A stretch of 64,000 bases of DNA from positions 1 to 64,000 of the forward strand of contig JAGQHB010000045.1 in the NCBI GenBank assembly GCA_020432045.1, written 5' to 3'. The translations under genes and the position numbers were made by a program. The notes under the pieces are model-generated. The model was not told where the DNA came from. It saw only the letters and a list, made by a program, of their open reading frames with translations, and did no database searches. The DNA is from Dehalococcoidia bacterium. GTDB taxonomy: Bacteria; Chloroflexota; Dehalococcoidia; Tepidiformales; Tepidiformaceae. Shown here piece by piece: positions 42,054 through 49,009 of this stretch. Numbering within the stretch: the first letter of the stretch is position 1; each line of letters opens with the position of its first letter.

Positions 42054-42931
42054 TGCCGCACCGTAGTTGTTTCTTTGGCTGGCCACATGTCGCGGAACAT
42101 GTACCACTGGTCGGGATAACGGCGGATAAACCGTTCGTGCGCCGCCATGATCGCGGCAGTGATGCGGCGGATGTCGGCCTCCTCGTCATCCGTTGGGGTG
42201 GCATCGACGGAGAAGTCCGCGTGGACCTCGATACCGGCGTGCCAGGGGTCACGACGAGGAAAGGCGCAGGGCAGGACTGCGGCGCCGGTGCGGCGGGCGA
42301 TGCGGGCGGGTCCGGCCGGAACATCGACCTCGCGGCCGAAGAACGGAACCCTAACGCCATCTCCGGGGCCGGGGCGGTCGATGAGGAGGGCGAGGAGGCC
42401 GCCACGGCGCAGGGACTTGAAAAGCGACGGCCCGAGGGATTCCAGCGGGAGCACCTTCATCCCGAGGCGCTCGCGGGCACCGAACACGGCGCTGGTGAGG
42501 CGAGCATCCGGGAAGGATTCGCCGACGACGGTGAGAGCGTGGCCGCGAGCAGCCGTGGCGGCGGCGCCGAGATCCCAATTGCCAAAGTGGACGGCGACGA
42601 TGACCACACCGCGGCCCGTGGCAGTTATTTCGGCGAGACGCATGAAGCAGCCATCCACCTCGTGGGCGGCCGCGAGGAACTCGGCAGGCTGCAGCGACGG
42701 CATTCGTGCAAAGTCGACCAGGTATCGGCAGTAGTTGGAGAGCGACCGGCGAGCAAGGTAGGACGCATTGGCGCCGGGGAGAATGTGGCGAAAGTTGCGC
42801 GTGGTGGCACGGCGTCCCCGGGGCCACCATGCATAGGCGATCCAGCCACAGGCTTCCGCGACGGCGTAGGAGACCCTGAGGGGCAGCCTCGCAAGGAGTG
42901 CGGTGACGAATCGCCAGGCGTAGTACTGCAT
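42050..42931 (-). CDS. HtrB/PatA-type lipid acyltransferase, first copy
   Basis: 293 aa. The HX4D motif is HFGNWD, followed by LLIDRPGPGDGVRVPFFG and ARRTGAAVLPCAFP, all usual for the LpxL/HtrB/PatA superfamily. The N-terminal hydrophobic segment (WRFVTALLARLPLRVSYAVA) anchors it. It is the first gene of the five-gene operon and about 25-30 % similar to the second copy by eye, so an old duplication. In an organism that may lack LPS, PatA-like acylation of a glycolipid is more likely than lipid A acylation. Confidence 0.88.
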   Translation of the reverse strand: MQYYAWRFVTALLARLPLRVSYAVAEACGWIAYAWWPRGRRATTRNFRHILPGANASYLARRSLSNYCRYLVDFARMPSLQPAEFLAAAHEVDGCFMRLAEITATGRGVVIVAVHFGNWDLGAAATAARGHALTVVGESFPDARLTSAVFGARERLGMKVLPLESLGPSLFKSLRRGGLLALLIDRPGPGDGVRVPFFGREVDVPAGPARIARRTGAAVLPCAFPRRDPWHAGIEVHADFSVDATPTDDEEADIRRITAAIMAAHERFIRRYPDQWYMFRDMWPAKETTTVRQ

Positions 42932-43003
42932 AGAGGTGCGGCCCCTGTCGCGACACAGAGATCGTAACAGGGGCCAGTGAACTGAGGCGGCGTTACGGAG
43001 TTC

Positions 43004-44170
43004 TTAGATTGCGCACTGCGCGGCGAGCGTGCTCAGGTCGCGCGTACGGTCGCGCATTTCGATCTCCCCAGCGAAGCCGTTGGTGGTGAAGCCCAGGGAA
43101 ATGCCGGATTCGGGGTCGCCCCAGGCGAGCTGTCCGCCAGCGCCGGCGTGACCGAAGGCACGTTCCGAGCAGGCGGTACCGAATCCGCGGTAGGGCATGT
43201 TTTCGCGGTCGCCGGCGACCATCATGCCGAGGGAACGATTGATCGGCTTACCCCAGAGCAGGTCGACGTGGCGATCGTCTGTGCGGGGAATGATGGCCAT
43301 GTCGATGGTTTCGGGCTTGAGGATGCGGTTTCCATCATGGCTGGCGCCACCGTTGACGAGCGCCTGGTAGAAGAGTGCCAGGGCGCCGGCGGTACCGATC
43401 CCTCCGCCGCCGGGGATACCGATTTCGCGCTGGCCGGGATCATTGAAGCGGAGGATGGCGTAGGGAGTGACTTCGCCCCAGCCGCCCGGAGGTGGTGTGG
43501 GCTCGGTGACGTAGTAGATGTCGGCGACGCGCTGATTCAGTTCCCGGGGGAGACCGATGTAGAGGTGATCCTGCAGGCCGAGGGGCGCAATCAGGCATTC
43601 GCGAAGGTACTGATGCCATTCCATGCCGGTGTGGCGTTCGACGAGGTCGACGACCACCCAGTGCAGGGAGCTGGCGTGGTACTCGAACTTTGTACCGGGC
43701 TCGTACGTGAGGCGCCAACGAGCGAACGCTTCGCGCCGTCCTTCGCGGGTGGCCCACTTTGGCGGGCCGAGCGGTGCCTGGGGGAAGCCACCGATGTGGA
43801 GGAGGGCCTGTTCAATGGTCACGACATCTTTGCCGTTGGTTTTGAACTCGGGAATGTGGTCGGCGACTTTGTCTTCGAGGCGGATTTTGCCCTGTTCGAG
43901 GAGCTGCCAGGCGGCGACCGAAACAACGCCCTTGGTGCTGGAGAAGATGGTGTAGAGCGTGTCGTCAGTGACCGGCCGCTCAGCTTCGCCGTGACGAGAT
44001 GAGCCAAAGGTCGCTGAGCCGGCGAGGACACCGTTGCGGCCGAGGGCGACCTGGCAGCCGGGGATGTTACCGGCATCGACTTCCTGCTTGGCGCGGGCGA
44101 AGAGCGCTTGCAGGCGGGCGGAATCGACGCCGGCGTCTTCCGGCTTTGCAGCAACTGGCAATGTGGGCAT
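43004..44170 (-). CDS. class C beta-lactamase-like serine hydrolase
   Basis: 388 aa. The serine motif S-x-x-K is SSTK (residues 77-80). The second motif Y-x-x is YHASS near residue 165, and the KTG position reads HAGAG near residue 333. This fits the esterase/D-aminopeptidase branch of the beta-lactamase superfamily. There is no signal peptide, so it is probably a cytosolic esterase or peptidase, not an antibiotic-resistance enzyme. A divergent ArsR gene starts 154 nt away. Confidence 0.9.
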   Translation of the reverse strand: MPTLPVAAKPEDAGVDSARLQALFARAKQEVDAGNIPGCQVALGRNGVLAGSATFGSSRHGEAERPVTDDTLYTIFSSTKGVVSVAAWQLLEQGKIRLEDKVADHIPEFKTNGKDVVTIEQALLHIGGFPQAPLGPPKWATREGRREAFARWRLTYEPGTKFEYHASSLHWVVVDLVERHTGMEWHQYLRECLIAPLGLQDHLYIGLPRELNQRVADIYYVTEPTPPPGGWGEVTPYAILRFNDPGQREIGIPGGGGIGTAGALALFYQALVNGGASHDGNRILKPETIDMAIIPRTDDRHVDLLWGKPINRSLGMMVAGDRENMPYRGFGTACSERAFGHAGAGGQLAWGDPESGISLGFTTNGFAGEIEMRDRTRDLSTLAAQCAI

Positions 44171-44254
44171 GGACGCACCTCCGTTGTGGATGGGGACGAT
44201 ACCCGCAGGCGGGGATGGCGCAACGCAGGGGTAAGACCGGCTGACCAGACGGTA

Positions 44255-44302
44255 TTGACTTGCAAGAGGTCGCTTGCAAATACTGAACTCTATGGTTCAG
44301 TA
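44255..44302 (+). promoter_or_regulatory. promoter with two inverted repeats ahead of arsR
   Basis: -35 TTGACT (44255-44260), 18-nt spacer and -10 AATACT (44279-44284). One inverted repeat, TTGCAAG/CTTGCAA (44260-44279, 6-nt spacer), fills the spacer. A second, TACTGAAC/GTTCAGTA (44281-44302, 6-nt spacer), covers the -10 and start. Both would allow ArsR-type repressor to block transcription. Confidence 0.7.
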
Positions 44303-44323
44303 CTCCCATCGGAGGCAGTGCCC

Positions 44324-44671
44324 ATGCAACTCACACTCGAACCCGAACAGCGGCTAGATCGATCGTTCTCGGCGCTTGCCGATTCGACGCGGAGAGGGAT
44401 CCTGGCACGGCTCGGGCGGGGTGATGCTTCGATCAGCGACCTCGCGGCAACGTTCGGGATGACAGCGACGGGGATGAAGAAGCACGTTTCAACGCTGGAG
44501 GACACGGGACTCGTGACGACGCGCAAAACAGGGCGCGTGCGGATGTGCAGCCTCGGATCGCAGAAGCTCGACGCGGAGACCGCCTGGATTGCTGGCTATC
44601 GCGAGATGCTCGTGGCGCGGCTCGGCCGGTTGGAGTCGTTCCTGGACGAGACGCGCGAGGAGGGCGAATAG
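44324..44671 (+). CDS. ArsR-family winged-helix regulator
   Basis: 115 aa; GGAGG lies 8 nt before the ATG. The winged HTH is SFSALADSTRRGILARLG and ISDLAATFGMTATGMKKHVSTLEDTGLV. No Cys-pair metal site is visible, so it may not be a metal sensor. It is followed by an AHSA1 gene 83 nt away, the common ArsR-AHSA1 pairing. The promoter repeats at 44260-44302 suggest autorepression. Confidence 0.93.
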   Translation: MQLTLEPEQRLDRSFSALADSTRRGILARLGRGDASISDLAATFGMTATGMKKHVSTLEDTGLVTTRKTGRVRMCSLGSQKLDAETAWIAGYREMLVARLGRLESFLDETREEGE

Positions 44672-44754
44672 ACGTAGTTCCAGCCGAGCCGTATCCAAAG
44701 CCACGACGACCGCCTTGCAGCAGCAGGACCAGTACAAATCCCTGGAGGAACAGA

Positions 44755-45237
44755 ATGGTGATGCCGGGTCAGCAGAACAAAGCCGTAGTGACGAGAGTCG
44801 GGGACCGGGGGATGCACACCGAGCGCGTGTTCAATGCGCCGCGTGCACGGGTGTGGCGCGCCTACAGCGAACCGGAGCTGGTGGCGCAGTGGTGGGGCCG
44901 GGGCAACAAGCTGGTGGTGGAGACGTTCGAATTCTGGAAAGGCGGGCACTGGCGATTTGTCGAGCACGCCGACGGGGAAGAGGCGGGGTTCGAGGGCCGA
45001 TTCCGGGAGATCGAACCGTTGGACCTGATCGAGCAGACATTCGAATGGGACGGGATGCCGGGCCACGTCTCGATGGACAGCGCACGGTTCAGCGACACTG
45101 CCGACGGCAAGACGCTGCTGGTGATCGATTCGTTATTCATGACCGCGGAGGACTGCGCCGGGATGTTCGAGGCCGGGATGGAGGGCGGCATGAACGAGAG
45201 CTACGCGGCACTGGACCGGTTGCTGGAAACGCTCTGA
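44755..45237 (+). CDS. AHSA1/SRPBCC-domain protein
   Basis: 160 aa from the ATG at 44755, with GGAGGAA 4 nt upstream. The domain runs from TERVFNAPRARVWRAYSEPELVAQWWG to the C-terminal helix ESYAALDRLLETL, the Bet v1-like fold that binds small hydrophobic ligands or assists Hsp90 partners. It is co-transcribed with arsR in many bacteria. Ligand unknown. Confidence 0.9.
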   Translation: MVMPGQQNKAVVTRVGDRGMHTERVFNAPRARVWRAYSEPELVAQWWGRGNKLVVETFEFWKGGHWRFVEHADGEEAGFEGRFREIEPLDLIEQTFEWDGMPGHVSMDSARFSDTADGKTLLVIDSLFMTAEDCAGMFEAGMEGGMNESYAALDRLLETL

Positions 45238-45251
45238 GCGGAAGATGCGGT

Positions 45252-45277
45252 ATCCCGGGCGAAGGCCCGCCCGGGAT
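45252..45277 (+). terminator. hairpin between AHSA1 and rhodanese genes
   Basis: Perfect 10-bp stem ATCCCGGGCG/CGCCCGGGAT with a 6-nt loop between convergent genes. No T-run. Confidence 0.6.
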
Positions 45278-45282
45278 GTCAT

Positions 45283-45708
45283 CTACGGTCGTGGCTGTCC
45301 GGGGAGGCGGGGTTCTACCGTAACGACCGGTGCGCCGGACTTCTTCCAGGCCGTGAACCCTCCCGCGATGTGGCAGACGGGGGTGAGGCCCATGTCCTGC
45401 GCTGTCTTCGCAGCGAGGGCCGAGCGGACCCCGCCCGCGCAGAAGAATACGAACTTGTTGCCCGAAGCGAAGAATTCCTTGTGATAGGGGCTGGCCGGGT
45501 CGATCCAGAATTCGAGCATGCCGCGGGTGACGTTGATAGCGTCCGGGATGCCGCCATCCCGCCAGATCTCGCGAGGGTCGCGAAGATCGATGATGGTGAT
45601 GCCTTCCTGGCCAAGGAGGGGACGCGCCTGTTCGACGGTCAGCGTCTCGATCTCCTTTTCGGCCTCTTCGGCCATCTCCTTGACGCTCTTTTTGATCTGC
45701 AATGGCAT
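45283..45708 (-). CDS. rhodanese-like domain protein
   Basis: 141 aa. The rhodanese domain spans about residues 30-135: TIIDLRDPREIWRDGGIPDAINV and the active-site loop FFCAGGVRSA with Cys90, then HIAGGFTAWKKSG. It can move sulfane sulfur from thiosulfate or persulfide to an acceptor. The N-terminal 20 residues (KKSVKEMAEEAEKEIETL) are a charged helix. No partner gene is adjacent. Confidence 0.93.
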   Translation of the reverse strand: MPLQIKKSVKEMAEEAEKEIETLTVEQARPLLGQEGITIIDLRDPREIWRDGGIPDAINVTRGMLEFWIDPASPYHKEFFASGNKFVFFCAGGVRSALAAKTAQDMGLTPVCHIAGGFTAWKKSGAPVVTVEPRLPGQPRP

Positions 45709-45800
45709 GTCGAAATCCCTCGCCGGAAATGGGAGTCAGCCACGGGTCGTGGCGGAGGGACTGTATCCGATCGTGGCCGACAGCGGGAGTGCGCCGAAAC

Positions 45801-46475
45801 CTACACTGGAAGCAAGCCGCGCTGGACGGCGCGCATGACAGCGTCGGCGCGGCTCTGAGCGGAGAGCTTGGCGAGGATGGAGGCGACATGGAACTTCACG
45901 GTATTCTCGCTGATGCCGAGGCGGAGTGCGATGGCACGATTGGCGTCCCCGTCGGCCAGGCAGCGGAGGACATCGAGCTCGCGCGGGGTGAGTGACTCGT
46001 CAGACGGCTGCAGACCGTGCTGGCGCGGGTCGTGGACGTAGAGGCCCGCAGCGACAGCCTCCACGGCCGCACGAAGCTGACGGGGTGTGGGGTACGCGGA
46101 GAGCCACGCGCCAGGGCTGGCCGCTGAAGCTAGAGCGGGGCGCGAATCGGCCCCGAGGATGACGGCCGGGCCCTGAGAAGGCTCCGGAGGCTCGCCGTCG
46201 AAGATATTCACCACGATGCCCGATTCGGCGGGAGCAAACGGGAGCACGGCGACGATGTCGAGGCCAGCTTCCCGCGCGATCTGCGCGATGGCCTGCCGGC
46301 GGCCCGGCAATCTCGCAACGATGGCAACCTGGAGGGCCCCCGGGCCCGGCAGATCGGAAGGGGTCACCTTCCGATCGTGCGGCCTGGGTGCTGCCGGGGG
46401 AACCGCCGCTGGACGGGCGGGCACGCTAGGCGCGCTCACCGACAACGGCGGCGATGTCCTTGAGGACGCCTCCAC
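45801..46475 (-). CDS. LuxR-type response regulator with degenerate receiver
   Basis: 224 aa as drawn from GTG; the first 35 residues are Pro/Ala-rich and overlap the protease gene by 50 nt, so a GTG at 46367 may be the true start. The C-terminal HTH is LTPRELDVLRCLADGDANRAIALRLGISENTVKFHVASILAKL. The N-terminal domain has the length of a receiver but no clear DD-D-K phosphorylation residues, so it may be phosphorylation-independent. It follows the HtrA-like gene on the same strand. Confidence 0.88.
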   Translation of the reverse strand: MEASSRTSPPLSVSAPSVPARPAAVPPAAPRPHDRKVTPSDLPGPGALQVAIVARLPGRRQAIAQIAREAGLDIVAVLPFAPAESGIVVNIFDGEPPEPSQGPAVILGADSRPALASAASPGAWLSAYPTPRQLRAAVEAVAAGLYVHDPRQHGLQPSDESLTPRELDVLRCLADGDANRAIALRLGISENTVKFHVASILAKLSAQSRADAVMRAVQRGLLPV

Positions 46476-47316
46476 GCACGACTTTGAGCGTGCGGGATTG
46501 ACCGACGGAGTCGGGGCCGAGCGCGCCCTGGAGGGCTTCCGACCCGTCGATCACGTCGGAGTCGATGCGGACGAGAATGTCGCCGACGAGGATCCCGGCG
46601 GTCGCTGCCGGGGTGCCGCTGTCAACGCTAACGACGAGGAGGCCAGTCTCCTGCGCCGACTCAAGGCTGACAGAGGCCGGGAGCTGGACGGGCTGGCTGC
46701 TAATGCCGAGGTAGCCGCGCTTGAGGCGGCCACCGGCGAGCAGGGCGGAGACGATCGGCTCGATGGCCGAGACGGGCAGCGTGATGCCGCCGTGACCGAG
46801 GTGCGAGGTGTTCATGCCGGCGATGAGCCCTCCGCTATTGACGAGCGCGCCGCCAGAAAAGCCGGGAAAGAACGTGGTATCGGAACGGACGAAGCCGCTG
46901 ACACGGACGCCGCCACGCGAGCGCCAGGGGCCGCCGACGGCAGCGACCGCGCCAAGGGAGGCTTCGATCCCGCCGGAGCCGGGCCGGCCGACGGCAAGGA
47001 CGAGTTCGCCAACGCGGAGGGCGCCGCCGAGGGCGCCCGGAGCGGTAGCACCGGTGACGCGGACGACAGCAATGTCAGTGCCGGGGTCGCGACCAGCGAG
47101 GGTGGCGGCGACGGTTTCGCCGCCGGGGAGGCCGACCATGATGCGGTCGTCGCGCTCGATGACGTGATTGGCGGTGACCACGACGCCGTCGCTCCAGACG
47201 ATGCCGGAGGCGGGAAGGCGGCGGCGGGCATCAACGGTGACGATGCGGGCGCCGGCGCTCTCGGCGGCGTCAGCAAGCTGGCTCGAGATAGCGGCGAGGG
47301 TGGCTGGTTCGGGCAC
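46426..47316 (-). CDS. HtrA-like trypsin-fold protease with PDZ domain, no signal peptide
   Basis: 296 aa from the GTG at 47314-47316, with GAGGTG 5 nt upstream. Catalytic residues are visible: VTANHVIE (His), PGTDIAVVRV (Asp) and FFPGFSGGALV (Ser). A PDZ domain follows (about 210-290: GYLGISSQPVQLP, AAGILVGDILVRID). Unlike usual HtrA/DegP it has no signal peptide or TM helix here, so it may be cytosolic. The Ser region reads GFSGGA rather than GNSGGP, but the Ser is kept. It is coupled to a LuxR-type regulator. Confidence 0.88.
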   Translation of the reverse strand: MPEPATLAAISSQLADAAESAGARIVTVDARRRLPASGIVWSDGVVVTANHVIERDDRIMVGLPGGETVAATLAGRDPGTDIAVVRVTGATAPGALGGALRVGELVLAVGRPGSGGIEASLGAVAAVGGPWRSRGGVRVSGFVRSDTTFFPGFSGGALVNSGGLIAGMNTSHLGHGGITLPVSAIEPIVSALLAGGRLKRGYLGISSQPVQLPASVSLESAQETGLLVVSVDSGTPAATAGILVGDILVRIDSDVIDGSEALQGALGPDSVGQSRTLKVVRGGVLKDIAAVVGERA

Positions 47317-47392
47317 GGATGCACCTCGTTGGGGAGATGGATCCAGCGTGCCGGGTTGGGAGGAGAGGCGGATCACCCGTATGGGTAGGGGG

Positions 47393-48274
47393 CTACATGC
47401 CGCGTTCGGCGGCGGCGACGGTGTTCACGAGGAGCATGGCGATGGTCATGGGGCCGACGCCGCCGGGGACGGGGGTGATCCAGGAGGCGACTTCGCGGGC
47501 TTCGGAATAGACGACGTCGCCGACGAGACGCCAGCCACGTTTGCGGGAGGCGTCGTCGATGCGGTTGGTGCCGACATCGATGACGACGGCGCCGGGCTTC
47601 ACCATGTCGCCGGTGACGGTGCCGGGGCGGCCGGCCGCGACGATGAGGATGTCGGCCTGCCGGGTGTGATAGGCGAGGTCCTTCGTGCCGGTGTGGCAGA
47701 GGGTGACGGTGGCGTTGGCGGCCGGCCCCTTGTTGCTGAGCAGGACGGAGAGCGGCCGGCCGACGAGCATCGAACGGCCGATGACGACGACGTGTTTGCC
47801 GGCGGGGTCGTTGCCGGTGCGCATGAGCAGTTGCTGGACTCCGTGCGGGGTGCAGGGCATGGCGCCATCAGTCTCGCCGCGAAGGAGGCGGCCAAGGTTG
47901 AAGGGATGGAGGCCGTCGGCGTCCTTCGCCGGGAGGATGGCATCGACGATGGCCTGTTCGTTGACCTGTGGCGGCATCGGGATCTGGGGGAGGATGGCAT
48001 GGAAGCGGTCGTCCGCGTTCAGGCCAGCGACGAGACGGAGGACATCGTCGTGGTCCGTGCCGGCGGGCAGGTGAAAGGTCTCGCTGAAGATGCCGGCCTC
48101 TTCGCAGGCCTTCGCCTTCGATGAGACGTACGAGATGGAGGCGGGGTCGTCGCCGACGAGGATGGCGGCAAGGCCGGGGACGCGGCCCCGTTCGCGAAGG
48201 GCGGCGGCGCGAGCGGCGACCTCGGCCCGGATGCTGGCGGCGATTGCGGTTCCATCGATGATTTGTGCGGTCAC
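47393..48274 (-). CDS. folD: bifunctional methylenetetrahydrofolate dehydrogenase/cyclohydrolase
   Basis: 293 aa from the GTG at 48272-48274, with TACATT exactly 6 nt upstream. FolD motifs are YVSSKAKACEEAGI (catalytic Lys), DVDGLHP-like ADGLHPFNLG, CTPHGVQQLL and VVIGRSMLVGRPLSVLL (NADP binding), ending WITPVPGGVGPMTIAML. It converts methylene-THF to formyl-THF. Leaderless. Confidence 0.96.
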   Translation of the reverse strand: MTAQIIDGTAIAASIRAEVAARAAALRERGRVPGLAAILVGDDPASISYVSSKAKACEEAGIFSETFHLPAGTDHDDVLRLVAGLNADDRFHAILPQIPMPPQVNEQAIVDAILPAKDADGLHPFNLGRLLRGETDGAMPCTPHGVQQLLMRTGNDPAGKHVVVIGRSMLVGRPLSVLLSNKGPAANATVTLCHTGTKDLAYHTRQADILIVAAGRPGTVTGDMVKPGAVVIDVGTNRIDDASRKRGWRLVGDVVYSEAREVASWITPVPGGVGPMTIAMLLVNTVAAAERGM

Positions 48275-48280
48275 GGAGCC

Positions 48281-48286
48281 AATGTA
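48281..48286 (-). promoter_or_regulatory. -10 box TACATT for leaderless folD
   Basis: On the minus strand TACATT ends 6 nt before the GTG at 48274, with no Shine-Dalgarno in the spacer. Confidence 0.6.
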
Positions 48287-48325
48287 GCGGGAGTGGGGGT
48301 TTTGGGCGTGGTGGCGGGTGGTGGC

Positions 48326-48370
48326 GCCCCTCACCCTCGGTCCCTCTCCCCCTGGCGGGGGCGAGGGAGG
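48326..48370. repeat. short palindromic intergenic repeat, copy 1
   Basis: GCCCCTCACCCTCGG followed by a pyrimidine tract and a CTGGCGGGGGCGAGGGAGG end; the CCCTC...GAGGG arms pair into a hairpin. A near-identical copy is at 48474-48517. Confidence 0.75.
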
Positions 48371-48473
48371 GCGAAGCTCTGCGGTGGGGATGGTTACCCT
48401 GGCCTGGCTCAGGGGCCCGCGGCCAGGGGTGGCCGCGACTACGGTGCGGACGTGGACGTACTTGGGCTGGAGC

Positions 48474-48517
48474 GCCCCTCACCCTCGGTCTCTCTCCCTT
48501 GGCGGGGGCGAGGGAGG
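48474..48517. repeat. short palindromic intergenic repeat, copy 2
   Basis: Same GCCCCTCACCCTCGG start and GGCGGGGGCGAGGGAGG end as 48326-48370, with one base fewer and a few substitutions in the middle. Both lie in the folD-acpS gap in the same orientation. Confidence 0.75.
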
Positions 48518-48548
48518 ACTTCAGCGGGCGTGTCGACTGTGGCTCGGC

Positions 48549-48554
48549 TACGAT
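48549..48554 (+). promoter_or_regulatory. -10 box TACGAT for acpS
   Basis: TACGAT ends 8 nt before the ATG at 48563; no clear Shine-Dalgarno. Confidence 0.5.
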
Positions 48555-48562
48555 GACCGGCC

Positions 48563-49009
48563 ATGGCCACGAAGTTCGCGCACGGCATCGACATTATCGA
48601 GATCGACCGGGTTGCCGACGTGATTGCGCGTCACGGCGACCGGTTTCTGAATCGCGTGTACACGCCGGACGAGATTGCGCACTGCCGCGGGCGGATCTCG
48701 GAGCTGGCGGCGCGGTTTGCGGCGAAAGAGGCGGTGATGAAGGCGCTTGGTACGGGGGTGCGGGGCGTCGGCTGGAAGGACATCGAAGTGCTGCCGAACC
48801 GCCGGGGGAAGCCGCTGGTGTTCCTTTACGGGCGCGGGGCGGCGCGGGCTGAACAAATTGAATTGCGCGGGCTGGAAATCAGTCTGACGCACGACCGGGG
48901 GCTGGCAATGGCCTCGGTCGTGGGTGAACGGGCGATGACGGAACTCGAAGACACTCCGCGGCGGGGCGAAAGCGCGCTGCGGCTGATCAGGGAAAAGGGG
49001 TTGCGATGA
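48563..49009 (+). CDS. acpS: holo-[acyl-carrier-protein] synthase
   Basis: 148 aa, slightly longer than the usual ~120-126. Signatures are GIDIIEIDRV (Mg2+ Asp) and RFAAKEAVMKALG (Glu), with ISLTHDRGLAMASVV near the end. It attaches 4'-phosphopantetheine to ACP. The C-terminal extension (TELEDTPRRGESALRLIR) is unusual in length. It is coupled to nnr (ATGA overlap), an arrangement seen in many bacteria. Confidence 0.95.
   Translation: MATKFAHGIDIIEIDRVADVIARHGDRFLNRVYTPDEIAHCRGRISELAARFAAKEAVMKALGTGVRGVGWKDIEVLPNRRGKPLVFLYGRGAARAEQIELRGLEISLTHDRGLAMASVVGERAMTELEDTPRRGESALRLIREKGLR

Noticed and set aside
43004-44170. Beta-lactamase-like protein as an antibiotic-resistance gene
   Set aside because: No signal peptide and an HAG in place of KTG point to an esterase/peptidase branch rather than a periplasmic beta-lactamase.
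46216-47388. 390-codon plus-strand frame opposite the HtrA-like gene
   Set aside because: Gly/Asp-rich antisense shadow; protease and HTH motifs on the minus strand are clear.
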